Shown one piece after another: positions 56,801-64,000 of a stretch of 64,000 bases of DNA. The notes beneath the pieces are model-generated. The model saw only the letters and a list, made by a program, of their open reading frames with translations. It made no database searches and was not told the DNA's origin. The position numbers and the translations under genes were made by a program. Source of the stretch: Hemicordylus capensis (lineage: Eukaryota; Chordata; Lepidosauria; Squamata; Cordylidae); assembly GCF_027244095.1 (NCBI RefSeq), contig NC_069662.1, positions 14,596,501 through 14,660,500 on the forward strand. Direction: 5' to 3'. The first letter of the stretch is position 1. Every line of letters begins with the position of its first letter.

Positions 56801-59079
56801 TCACTTTTTAGTCCTTGGAGAAGTTGTGTTTTAGACTCTATCATTCTTAACTCCTTAAATGGCTTTTAGTTCTTAAAGTCACTTACATGCAATTTGTTTG
56901 ATACCTAGATCATTGCCTAGAATTTAATTATTTGCTCTGAGCTTGGTTTCTTGATGAAACTGACCTCATAGCCTTTATATACCAAATAAAATAAACTACT
57001 TGATTTATTAAAATTAGCAACCTGTGTTTCCCCATTCTGACGCACAGGTAAGGGCTAGTCAGTCAAAAGGTCCCTATGCATGCAGAAAAACATGCTCTGT
57101 AACTCATGAGAAAGAGTGGGTTACACACAAAACAAACAAACAAACATTACTTAAGTCCCACTCCCTCGCTTTTTGGCTGAAGAAAAAAAAACACCTTTCA
57201 CTGCTTGATTGTCAACAGATCATAAACATATAGCTCAGATGTGATGCATGAAATAAAAATTTATGTATTTAAAAATATTTTATGTATTTTATTTATTTAA
57301 CATATTTTTATAACACCCACAACCTGCATCTCTGTATGGTGGGATATATCTGTCCCACCCCTCCAGCACACTGCTGCTTAGGGAAGCTTACAATAAAAAC
57401 ACAATAAGATACAATACGTATTAATAGCAATACACAGTAATAAAACAAGCCTAAAAACAGCAAGAAATGTCAGACATGACTAAAACTGATTAAAACCAGA
57501 AGCCCAATTAAAACCAAGTTTTAAATGCTTCATTTAAAAAATAGGGTTTTCAATTTCTTCTTAAAACTAATCAAGGGGGCCGTTGCCAATGAGCCCCTGT
57601 GTGAAATACATTTTTAGACATGTAAATACATAAATAATTGGAAGGCTGTACACTGCATGGTGGCACCCCAGTGGGCCGACACATGAGCTGACACATGCAT
57701 GCGAATTAGAGACAAGATAGGTCCACTCCTCACTCCGAGATTTAAGTTCTAGAGACCTTGGAGGGAGATGAAAAAGGACAGCTCAGGCGACAACACGAAC
57801 AAAACATAGCAAGCCACTCTCCAAATGCAAAACAAAGGCCAGAAATTCACCAAAGACAGGATTAGAAAATAGTGGACTTCTCGAACAGGCGGTTCGAACA
57901 GGTCCGATTGCTTTTGTCCCTCTTGCATTTTCCTGATGGTATTTCCTGATGGAGCGTAAATCCCCATTCACTTGCTCTGAGGTGATTAGAAAACGGTTTA
58001 GACCTTTAAGGGTTTCCCCACTTACCACAGCACCCTCAGAATTCTGCTGCCCTAAGCAGCTGCCTCCACTGCCCACCAAGTTGAGCCGCACCTACGAGAG
58101 GGCCAGTTATGTTGGCCAACCCTGGGAGGGCCAGTTATGTTGGCCAACCTGGAGGGTGGGCGGAGGTCATGCAATCCATAAACAGATTGACAGGATTTTA
58201 ATACACATACCCTGTACACTTTGATCAGCTGGTCTGCAGGAGAGAGGGAAGAAGAGCTGGGAAAAGATTGCTGGGGTCCTCAAACCTGGACCCCCGGAGC
58301 TTTTTGGACTACAACTTCCATCATGCCCACCCACAACGGCTGAAAACTTGGATCCCCCGATGCTGGGCTACAACTCTGATTATCCCCAGCCACAATGACC
58401 AAAAACAGAGGTCCCTGAGGACTTGGATCCTTTTGGCTTTTGTGGTTGGGGATGATGGGAGTGGTAGTCCAATGATTCCCGAGACTGAGAACCCCTGCAA
58501 TACTGTATCTGCAAGGAAGCAGGGAAGGAAGGCATTTGCAAGGAGGGGACCAGAACCAATCCAAAGCCGTAAGAAACATAGCACGTTTCCGCTTTCCAAT
58601 TCCACATTACCTTCGGCAAAAATGACTAAAACCACAATGAACTGAATCCTGGGCTTCACAGTGGGAGACTCTGATTTGGCATCCCCCGATAGGGCTGAGA
58701 GGAACTCCTGCCTGCAGCCTTGGAGAAGCCGCGGCCAGTCTGAACAGACAATACTGAGCTAGATAGACCAGTGGCCTGACTCAGTAGGGCAGCTTCCTAA
58801 GGTCCTAAATTTGGAGGCCTCAAAGCCTTGATTTCCAAATGAGAGGAAGATGGTGTTTCCAGAACCCTACGGTTCTGTCCAAAAGTCTAAAACCTAAAAA
58901 CCAACTAGTTTGGGTATAGACAACATGACACATCTCTGCAAAAGGGCCCCAGCCCTCGGCCCAAATGCCCCCTTGGGCCTCACTCACCATCTGCGGACAT
59001 GTTCGATAGCTGCCATCACTTTCTTGATGTCATCTTTTGCCCTGCTCCTTGTCTCTGCTCGCACTGCCCGTCCCGACAT
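47675..59079 (-). CDS. BCL7C: BCL7C, BAF chromatin-remodelling complex subunit, six exons
   Basis: BCL7 proteins are small accessory subunits of SWI/SNF (BAF) complexes. Exons 58988-59079, 53662-53740, 53459-53567, 50098-50259, 49894-49979 and 47675-47830 join in frame to 227 residues (human BCL7C is about 217). The N-terminal BCL7 signature is intact ([20 protein letters not shown], then [19 protein letters not shown]), followed by a basic linker, [33 protein letters not shown] and the C-terminal GAPPLKRIR. The MLDLN before DENSNQ and the length favour BCL7C over BCL7A and BCL7B. All splice sites are GT-AG with consistent phases. The large introns are filled with SINEs, MITEs and a tRNA-like sequence. 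No disruption was found, so the gene looks functional. Confidence 0.93.
48272..48515 (+). repeat. tRNA-headed SINE with BovB-like tail
   Basis: Head 'agtggtgcagtggggaaatg', B box 'ggttcaaatccccac', body 'ggaagatgctgataggcatc', and end 'aggagttgaaattgacttg' followed by TTTACCTTTA. The end resembles BovB/RTE LINE 3' sequence. Confidence 0.75.
48645..48955 (-). repeat. 5S-headed SINE
   Basis: 'cacataggaagctgccatgt' at left, complement of the 5S box ('aggcagaccctgcttagc'-like, near 48888) and 'agaccagctctct' at right. In BCL7C intron 5. Confidence 0.8.
49211..49740. repeat. Unclassified repeat (as at 21695) split by a SINE
   Basis: 'gcttgctgttttcaagcat', 'ccaatgggagagg' at left; 'aaaacggcatgtttctatcc' and 'gagtgagtgaggcccaag' at right. 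Interrupted by the SINE at 49318-49612. Confidence 0.5.
49318..49612 (+). repeat. tRNA-headed SINE with BovB-like tail
   Basis: 'caagccagaagttgccggtt', 'ggaagatgctgaaaggcatc' and 'ggagtcaacaccgactcgac'. A local duplication of 'ggctggtatgtttcc' lies in the head region (49390-49455). Confidence 0.75.
49894..49979 (-). CDS. BCL7C: BCL7C exon 5
   Basis: 86 bp. Acceptor CTGGGTGAAG, donor GTGAGT. Encodes [19 protein letters not shown] and onward, the conserved [10 protein letters not shown] block of BCL7 proteins. Confidence 0.87.
50098..50259 (-). CDS. BCL7C: BCL7C exon 4
   Basis: 162 bp, acceptor CTGTCCCCCAG, donor GTAGGT. Starts within the split Asp of DENSNQSS and encodes a Ser/Thr/Pro-rich stretch ending QPPLLGQEG. 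Confidence 0.9.
50442..50740 (-). repeat. 5S-headed SINE
   Basis: 'aacataggaagctgccatat' at left and 'gggcagaccctgcttagc' near 50680 with 'gaccagctctcct' at right. Very similar to the 48645 copy, so both are comparatively young. Confidence 0.83.
50752..50826 (-). tRNA. tRNA-Leu(TAA)-like sequence, probably a decayed gene
   Basis: The minus strand begins GGTAGTGTGGCCGAGTGG and has a complete D arm. The anticodon stem CTGGA/TCCAG frames loop TTTAAGC (anticodon TAA), and the T arm TGGGTTCGAATCCCA is perfect. The body is that of vertebrate tRNA-Leu(TAG/AAG), differing by several C-to-T changes at CpG. There is a variable arm about five bases short and one acceptor mismatch (G2 against A). Boxes A and B look usable. 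It lies in BCL7C intron 3. Confidence 0.62.
50960..51030. repeat. Half copy of the 52.3 kb MITE
   Basis: 'gggggcaccatacgaggtgc' and 'ctctggttccaggcagctct' are repeated almost exactly at 52338-52394. Confidence 0.55.
51392..51555 (+). repeat. Family D retroposon, 5'-truncated
   Basis: 'cagtgactgttgctggtgtc' to 'agggcagtatagaaatcaaa' and an (ACA)n tail. Abuts the palindrome that follows. Confidence 0.7.
51587..51831. repeat. Long inverted repeat, 111-bp arms, 25-base loop
   Basis: Arms 51587-51697 and 51723-51831 are almost exact reverse complements: two substitutions and one 3-base gap are visible. A less exact, A/T-rich extension continues outward on each side. Flanks do not show TIR or target duplication. 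In BCL7C intron 3. Confidence 0.88.
52250..52480. repeat. MITE with inverted 'CGAGGTGCAGC' arms
   Basis: 'ccatacgaggtgcagcagct' at 52346 pairs with 'agctgcacctcgtttggca' at 52442. Sequence in between is shared with 50960-51030. Confidence 0.55.
52590..52765. repeat. Palindromic element carrying two CTCF-like motifs
   Basis: 'gcgccatctgctggcaatct' near 52611 pairs with 'agattgccagcagatggc' near 52728. Each arm contains a match to CCASYAGRKGGCR: CCAGCAGATGGCG at 52611-52623 (minus) and CCAGCAGATGGCA at 52734-52746 (plus). Confidence 0.6.
53459..53567 (-). CDS. BCL7C: BCL7C exon 3
   Basis: 109 bp, acceptor CTCCTCTCCAG, donor GTACAT. Basic stretch [20 protein letters not shown] ending LLMLDLN. 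Confidence 0.87.
53662..53740 (-). CDS. BCL7C: BCL7C exon 2
   Basis: 79 bp, acceptor TGCTTCCTAG, donor GTAAGG. Encodes the most conserved BCL7 segment, [19 protein letters not shown]. Confidence 0.92.
53780..54065 (+). repeat. CR1 LINE 3' end
   Basis: 'gtggctataggccaccacca', 'cagaggcaggataccgc', then 'aggatgctggactagatagg' and 'tgatccagcagggctgttt'. 5'-truncated, as is usual for CR1. Confidence 0.85.
54296..54810. repeat. Two adjoining palindromic MITEs
   Basis: The second is clear: arms 54543-54593 and 54746-54797 ('taacttcttaaagtgccgcc' against 'gcactttaagaggttaa'; 'tccatgatttatcctggtgg' against its complement). Ahead of it, 'atggcggattaaggcatagg' begins a separate element with its own short hairpins. 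Confidence 0.55.
54815..55205. repeat. Direct repeat, copy 1 of a ~390-bp unit
   Basis: Runs from 'ttaattatttgctctgagc' to 'cttatttttataacac'. Matches 56918-57312 with a few substitutions and small indels. Confidence 0.8.
55206..55680. other. GC-rich intron sequence, nothing recognised
   Basis: Between the two direct repeats. No gene. It resembles part of a MITE or GC-rich repeat but I could not find its partner arm. Confidence 0.35.
56003..56055. repeat. hAT-type MITE, short remnant
   Basis: 'cagaggttctcaaaactggg' and 'tccccagatgtttct' form the left end only. Confidence 0.45.
56605..56700. repeat. hAT-type MITE, left half
   Basis: 'ggttctcagccttgggtctc', 'gttgttggactacaactacc'. The right arm is replaced. 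Confidence 0.5.
56918..57312. repeat. Direct repeat, copy 2
   Basis: Same unit as 54815-55205, followed without a break by a LINE 3' UTR-like stretch (57313-57620), where copy 1 instead changes abruptly. Confidence 0.8.
57313..57620 (-). repeat. LINE 3' UTR-like repeat
   Basis: 'cacaacctgcatctctgtat', 'cccctccagcacactgctg' and A-rich sequence as at 63160. Minus orientation judged by the AATAAATAA-type tail. Confidence 0.5.
58268..58502. repeat. hAT-type MITE with an internal duplication
   Basis: Outer ends 'ggtcctcaaacctggacc' and 'ccgagactgagaacccctg' enclose two left arms in tandem ('actacaacttccatcatg', 'gctacaactctgattatc') and one right arm. Confidence 0.55.
58690..58806 (+). repeat. 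SINE 3' fragment
   Basis: 'agggctgagaggaactcctg' to 'gggcagcttcctaaggtcct', the shared 3' body of the 5S/tRNA SINEs; headless. It ends 180 bp from BCL7C exon 1. Confidence 0.7.
58988..59079 (-). CDS. BCL7C: BCL7C exon 1, start codon
   Basis: ATG at 59079 and 92 bp to donor GTGAGT, encoding [20 protein letters not shown] and onward. The start matches the known N-terminus of the family. Confidence 0.93.
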
Positions 59080-59185
59080 TAGGGAACAACTTTGGAGAGT
59101 TGAGAGTCACACCAAGAAGGATGGAGTGGACAATGGCCAGGTTTCTGCGTGGGTCTCTCCCTTTTGCTTTGTTATCCACTCTATC

Positions 59186-59270
59186 CCATTTCTTTCTTTC
59201 TTTCTTTCTTTCTTTTTCTTTCTTTCTCTTTCTTTCTTTCTTCCTTTCTTCCTTTTTCTCACTCTCTGTT
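59186..59270. repeat. (TTTC)n microsatellite
   Basis: Long imperfect TTTC/CTTT run 110 bp upstream of the BCL7C start codon, followed at 59333-59400 by a CATCCACC-type repeat. Confidence 0.9.
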
Positions 59271-59650
59271 TCTCTGCCTCTCTTTTCTTTTGCTCACAAC
59301 AACAGTCGTGCTGGAAATATTCTAGACGTGTCTCTCTGTGTCATCCATCCGTCCACCCATCCACCCATCCGTTCATCCACCCATCCTCACGTCTCCATCA
59401 GTCCTTCCGACCCTGTCAAACCGTGTCAATATTTCTGCGTTTCTCTCTGTCCTGCCTGAGCTTTCATCTCCCGCTTGGGTCTCCGCCGTTCTTCTGCTTC
59501 CTCTTCTTTGTCTTCTTTTCCTGTCCTCTATTTGCCAAAAAGGGAAGGGGAAAAAAAAAGAGGAACGGAAAAAAGGCGGTTCACCATCGGAAGAAAATAA
59601 TATAGTTCTTTGGTGTGTGTGTTTTTATAGAGATATTTGCAGCTGAGGGA

Positions 59651-59664
59651 GCGCCCTCTTGTGG
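59651..59664 (-). promoter_or_regulatory. CTCF-like motif 5' of BCL7C
   Basis: The minus strand reads CCACAAGAGGGCGC, one mismatch from CCASYAGRKGGCRS. Oriented toward the plus-strand motif at 47497, on the far side of the gene. Confidence 0.35.
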
Positions 59665-59769
59665 CTAGGAGAGCTAGAAAATTGCAGTTTTTATGTACAT
59701 CAGTCTATCATTTTGCAGAAATACAGAGGGAGGGATGGTGGACCAGCTTGCAGGTGGAAATGTAGAAAA

Positions 59770-59770
59770 G

Positions 59771-59803
<33 letters not shown>

Positions 59804-59804
59804 T
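59770..59804. repeat. (CT)n microsatellite
   Basis: CT run of about 34 bases with one interruption. Confidence 0.9.
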
Positions 59805-59989
59805 CATTTCCCAGAATTCTTCTTCAGGCTAAGTTAGAATGGGAGATTTACTCACATATCTGAGACCTAGAACATTTATATTAGGGCTGTCAGTTTTAAT
59901 TGGATGGTCCATTAAGTACTTAAAGCTGCAATTGATTCATCATCCCAGATTCTCTGTTTCATGTTCGGCTACCTCTGCGACTACAAATA

Positions 59990-60195
59990 TTTATACAGCG
60001 ATTTTCAATGCAAGTTCTCAGAGCAGTTTAAATAGAGAAATAAATAATAAATACAATGGTTCCCTGTCCCCAAAAGGCCCACCATCAAAAAGGAAACAGA
60101 GGATAGACACCAGGAACAACCACTGGAGGGATGCTGTGTGCTGGGGCTGGATAGGGCCAGTTGCTCCCCGCCTGCTCAATAGAAGAGATTCACTC
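59990..60195 (-). repeat. Family D retroposon
   Basis: Minus copy: 'cagagcagtttaaatagaga' (3' part) to 'ggatagggccagttgctccc'. Older and more diverged than the 30.3 and 51.4 kb copies. Confidence 0.65.
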
Positions 60196-61906
60196 CCTCT
60201 TTGCTCAGTTAGCATGTATGAACTAGGAATGGCTCTCACTCTCTGTGGTGCTTCCTTCTTCACACCAAGTATTCACACCAAGTCCTATCCACCACGTATT
60301 GAGGGCCAGCCCCCGGTTTTTCTGGCTGTGACTCTGTGCCTTGACACAGCTGCACAAGAGGCAGAAATCCAATAGGTGCAGCTTTTTCTACACCCCACCT
60401 CCAAGAGGAGTTGCATCTGTCGGATGTCTGCTTGCCCCACTACTGTTAAAGATGCAAAGGCTGCGATTGGCCAAAAAAAAAAAAAAAAGCCAGTGGGCTG
60501 GGGAGCAGGCAGTTGTTCTCCCATGGTGAGGGGAAATGCACTCTGCACATGCCCCAAAGAACTTACCTGCCATCGAAAGGCAGTTCCAGAAAAGAACCCC
60601 AGCAGCTTTCCTTTTACAATCAAACACTTTTTAAAACCCAGTGCTCCTTTTTTCATCTTTCCCCCCACACAACCCCACCCCACACTCCCCTTTCTGAAGC
60701 CTATGAGACAGACCCAGTTAATCTTCGAAAGCAGCTTTCTGGGGATTGGAACTGAGCAGCTCAGCCCTGTTCCCACACACACTGCCTTCAGCTCATCAGG
60801 GGTGAGTCAGAGGCACTGGTTGGGGTCACCATTACCTCAGCCTGCCAAGATCCTGTGGGGAGGGGGGGGAGGTCGCTGTGAGTCAGGCTTTACAGGCTGG
60901 GGAGAATCTGGCTTGGGACAGGGGACCAGAGGCCCTCTTTCCCCTTGACTTCCGGGAGGAGGTCCAGGCCCTCTACACCCCCTGGGGGCCCCCAAATCCT
61001 CTTTAGTCTGTCCCCGGTGGTGTGATCACCTAGTCACCAGCCCGCGGACAGAGGGGGGAGTGGGGGGGGAATATGTGGGACAGAAATGTGTTGTTGTGCG
61101 TCGAAATGTTTCTGCTAATGCATATTTGCATAAATATGCCTGTTTCATATACTTACATTCTTGTGAGTTCAGTTGCTGTTTGTGCCCTCAAGAACCTGTG
61201 TGTCACAGTATGTGTGTGTGTGGGGGGGTGATGCTTAACTTGCACTGGAACAGCCGGGGGGGGTCCAAAGGCCTTTAGGTTAGCGTTGCCAAGCCCCCCG
61301 GAATTTCAGGTTTCACCTGGATTTTAAGCATCTCATCCAGATTGCTTAGCCCACTCAGATTCACCTGGGTTTCAGCTTTCATTTGCAAAAATTAAAAATT
61401 AAAAAATATGCTAAGCTCTAGCCCTTGTAGAAGCGGATTTATGGCGCAGTCACTGTTCTGCTCATCAATTATTTTTGAGCCAATTTACATAATATGCAAA
61501 TTAGGCATCCGGATTTGGAAAGCCAGAACATGGCAACCCTACTTTAGGTCCAGGCTCCAAAATTACCAGGCACACTTCGGCAGGGGACAGGCTGCTGGAA
61601 GATAGTCCCAGGCATTGGAAAGATAGAGGTTGCACGTACAACATATGCCTGTGTTTTAAGTAAGGAAGATCTGTCAAGCCACAATTTTCTGGGTGTCATT
61701 TGTTCGCCCCAAGCTCCACTCACTTATGGCCAGATCCTGGAAGGTCAGAGGCCTCTCTACTACCATGGGCCTAGCCTGTAGCCAGTGATTTGCAAGAATT
61801 GAGACAAAAGAGCAGGGAAATAATTGCAGAACAGCCAAAATATAAACACAAGCAGCCCAACATGCTTCTGTTTGTTATGTAAATGTATGGCTTCTGAGTG
61901 AGCCAT
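60196..61906. other. 5' flank of BCL7C, no gene recognised
   Basis: Contains an A run at 60473-60488, a GC-rich stretch at 60840-61060 that could be regulatory, and a short TG repeat near 61210. Open frames of up to 190 codons have no domain. Confidence 0.35.
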
Positions 61907-62308
61907 TGAGGTCATTCACACAACCAAACTGGGTAGATGGCTGGAGGCTCCTTTTGCCATTGCCAATCGTGCACCCAGACGACCACCATGGCAGCAATCA
62001 ACAGAGCTGGGATCAGGAGGGGGAAGTCCACCAGCATTCCACAAGGCATTGCACAGGAAGAGCAAAGGCACAAGGGCTCCTCTTCCTGGACTCACAAGCC
62101 ACAGCACTCTATGGTTTCCGGTCCCAAGAGCTGCAAAAACCACTGCATGCCACTGCAGATGTTTCTGTCCTACCTAGGTTAAGGGCAGGGTAGAAAGGCT
62201 GGGTAGCCCAGCCTGGCAGGTGCTGGGGAGAACAGGGTTCTGAGGCTCCAAACAAGGCTCTGTACCCAGGTTAACCCTCTCCTACCCAGAAAAGGCTGGT
62301 TGTGTGAA
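61907..62308. repeat. MITE with 'GGTCATTCACACAACCA' ends
   Basis: 'ggtcattcacacaaccaaac' at left pairs with 'ggttgtgtgaataacccc' at right, and 'ctgggtag' pairs with 'ctacccag'. Same family as 18405 and probably 28040. Confidence 0.65.
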
Positions 62309-62439
62309 TAACCCCTATGGTGCACATGCTTTTCTGAGTGAGTCAAGGGTGTGTCAAGGCAAGGTATTTGCCCATGCTGCAAAACAAGCAAAGGTGGGGC
62401 GGGGGGACACCATCCGGCTGTGCCATCATTGGCAACCAA

Positions 62440-62472
62440 TGTGGTGTAGTGGTTAGAGCATTGGACTTAGAT
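62440..62472 (+). repeat. Sauria SINE head joined to CR1
   Basis: 'aatgtggtgtagtggttaga' and 'gcattggacttagatt' are the tRNA-like head. The sequence then passes directly into CR1 with no SINE body. Confidence 0.55.
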
Positions 62473-62765
62473 TAAAAGTACCTTCCTTATGAGGCAAGGC
62501 TACAATATTTGGGGGGTTTTAGTTTCGAAAAAAGATGACTAAGGAGAGATATGGTAGAAGTCCATAAAATTATGCATGGTACAAAGAGAGTGGATAGAAA
62601 GAGATTTTTCTCCCTCTCTCACCACACTAGAACCTGGGATCATTCCATTAAACTGATTGCCAGGAAATGTAAGACCCACAAAAGGAAGTACTTCTTCACA
62701 CCGTGCATGATTAATCAATGGAATTCTCTGCCACAGGATGGGGTGATGGCCACTGTGGCGGTTTG
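62473..62765 (+). repeat. CR1 LINE fragment
   Basis: Plus-strand reading gives decayed ORF2 end: 'FSLSHHTRTWDHSIKLIAR' and 'RKYFFTPCMINQWNSLPQD'. It stops before the normal 3' end. Inactive. Confidence 0.85.
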
Positions 62766-63109
62766 CATTTTTTAGTATTGGTTGTTAAACTCATTTATTG
62801 CGCTATAAACAAATGTTTAAAAGTTGTGTTTATAGCCATGTGTACATCTGTGTGGGAGTTTGATTGATAGGAGGTTGACTGGGGAAAGGGGCAGCAGCAG
62901 AGAGACCACTGCGTGGATGGTAAAAAAATCCTGCTTGGAATGCAGCAGGGGGGCAGGCAGTTGGAGGAGAGAGAGGCGAGAGATCAAAAAAATCAGTTGG
63001 ATGGCAGTTAGACAGCTGAGAAGGGGAGAAGGGTTGCTGGTGGCTTGGATCAAGAAAGCAGCAGTAAGGGAGAGGCAGGAGGCAAAACTGCTCTCTAGTA
63101 GAAAGCCTA

Positions 63110-63148
<39 letters not shown>

Positions 63149-63400
63149 GAGATACGTATACCACACCCCTCCAGTACACTACTGCTCGGGGCAGCTCACA
63201 GTCACATCAACAAAACACATTAAAATGTAAAATAAAATGTTAATAAGGACTAAAACAACCTTTAAAATTACAAATTTTCAAATTAAAAGTTATTTACAGA
63301 CAACTAAAAACTGAGAACTAAAAACTAAAACCAACCACAACTATAACCCGTTCTGGAAAGGACCTGAAACTCCTGAGAAGGGAAGCAGGTTAAAGTGATC
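63110..63400 (-). repeat. (TTAC)n tail and LINE 3' UTR-like repeat
   Basis: A run of about ten TTAC units, then 'accacacccctccagtacac' and A-rich sequence like that at 57.3 kb. Confidence 0.55.
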
Positions 63401-63779
63401 AAGCTAGACACCCAACCCTTATGTGGAGAAGAGAGAAGGAAAAGAAATTAACTGTGTGACATCTGGGAAATACCTATACTGCTGTAATCTATCTGTGAGT
63501 TACAAGAAATATGCCATCACCCTGAAACCTCCACACTTACGTACATCTGTGACCTTGAAAACATTACGCTTTTAAGAGCCTGCGTTAAAACAATAAACCT
63601 TGCTGTTATAGTTTCATCAAGGAATACGGACATTTCATTTTCCTCTTCCATCACCAGAAGAGGGACCACCACCCCCCAACATGCTAGTACACAAACAAAA
63701 GTGAGGAGAAGTGAGATGTTCAAATCAGATCTGATCCAAATCAGATCCTTCCAAATCAGATCTGAGTGGTGGCAGCAAA

Positions 63780-64000
63780 GGTACCATGAAGTAGGGTGGA
63801 CCCCACACAGCCACCAACTTGGATGTCTTTAAAAGGGTCTCAGACAAATTCATGCAGGGCAGGGCTATCAAGTCTGGGTGGCTATAGGCTACCTGCAGGT
63901 ACAGAGGCAGGATGCCTCTGAATACCCCAGCAGTAGAGGAGCAGGCATAGGAAAGGGGGCATACCTTCATCCCTTGATTGTGGGCTTTCCAGAGACAACT
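63780..64000 (+). repeat. CR1 LINE 3' end, running off the window
   Basis: 'accaacttggatgtctttaa', 'gacaaattcatgcagggc', 'gtggctataggctacc' and 'gaggcaggatgcctctgaat'. The last ~50 bases of the element lie outside. Confidence 0.82.

Noticed and set aside
54815-57312. Reading the two direct repeats as the terminal repeats of a retroelement
   Set aside because: No TG...CA ends, no target duplication, no primer-binding or coding sequence recognised between them.
59186-59400. Regular short repeats resembling a CRISPR array
   Set aside because: Pure tetra- and octanucleotide microsatellites without spacers in a vertebrate genome.
58910-59605. 231-codon plus-strand frame upstream of BCL7C
   Set aside because: Mostly translated TTTC and CATCCACC repeats and antisense to BCL7C exon 1.

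Overview
The window comes from a vertebrate nuclear genome, almost certainly a squamate reptile (lizard). The evidence is Sauria-type tRNA SINEs (13.6, 33.4, 38.8 kb), CR1 LINE fragments, a 5S-rRNA-headed SINE and dense palindromic hAT-type MITEs, together with SCAN, KRAB, C2H2 and TRIM genes with vertebrate intron structure. I cannot fix the species.

Four protein-coding genes are visible, all on the minus strand. (1) A 15-finger C2H2 zinc-finger protein is encoded by one large exon at 3715-6023. (2) A TRIM-family E3 ligase at 14983-20351 has six exons (354, 96, 234, 23, 125 and 551 bp coding) whose phases all join into a 460-residue RING / coiled-coil / PRY-SPRY protein lacking a B-box. (3) A SCAN-KRAB-zinc-finger gene at 25647-38343 has four coding exons that join into 976 residues: acidic N-terminus, SCAN, KRAB-A, five fingers, acidic spacer, four fingers. 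(4) BCL7C at 47675-59079 has six coding exons that join into 227 residues; it is a subunit of SWI/SNF (BAF) chromatin remodellers. Human BCL7C also lies beside a C2H2 zinc-finger gene (ZNF629), so the neighbourhood may be old, but I do not assert one-to-one orthology for the zinc-finger genes.

Most of the remaining sequence is transposon debris. It includes CR1 and L2-like LINE 3' ends, at least four SINE types, several palindromic MITE families, a possible Helitron 3' end, simple repeats, and one tRNA-Leu-like sequence in a BCL7C intron. The 28.9-31 kb stretch holds a multi-level nest of insertions with matching 8-bp target duplications. The BCL7C introns hold a 111-bp-armed palindrome and a palindromic element with two CTCF-like motifs.

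The genes do not form an operon or a single pathway. Three are nuclear regulators (two DNA-binding zinc-finger proteins and one BAF subunit) and one is a probable ubiquitin ligase. I see no bacterial, phage, CRISPR or toxin system. Exon limits were read from the sequence by splice signals and phase. Repeat limits are approximate unless target duplications are quoted.
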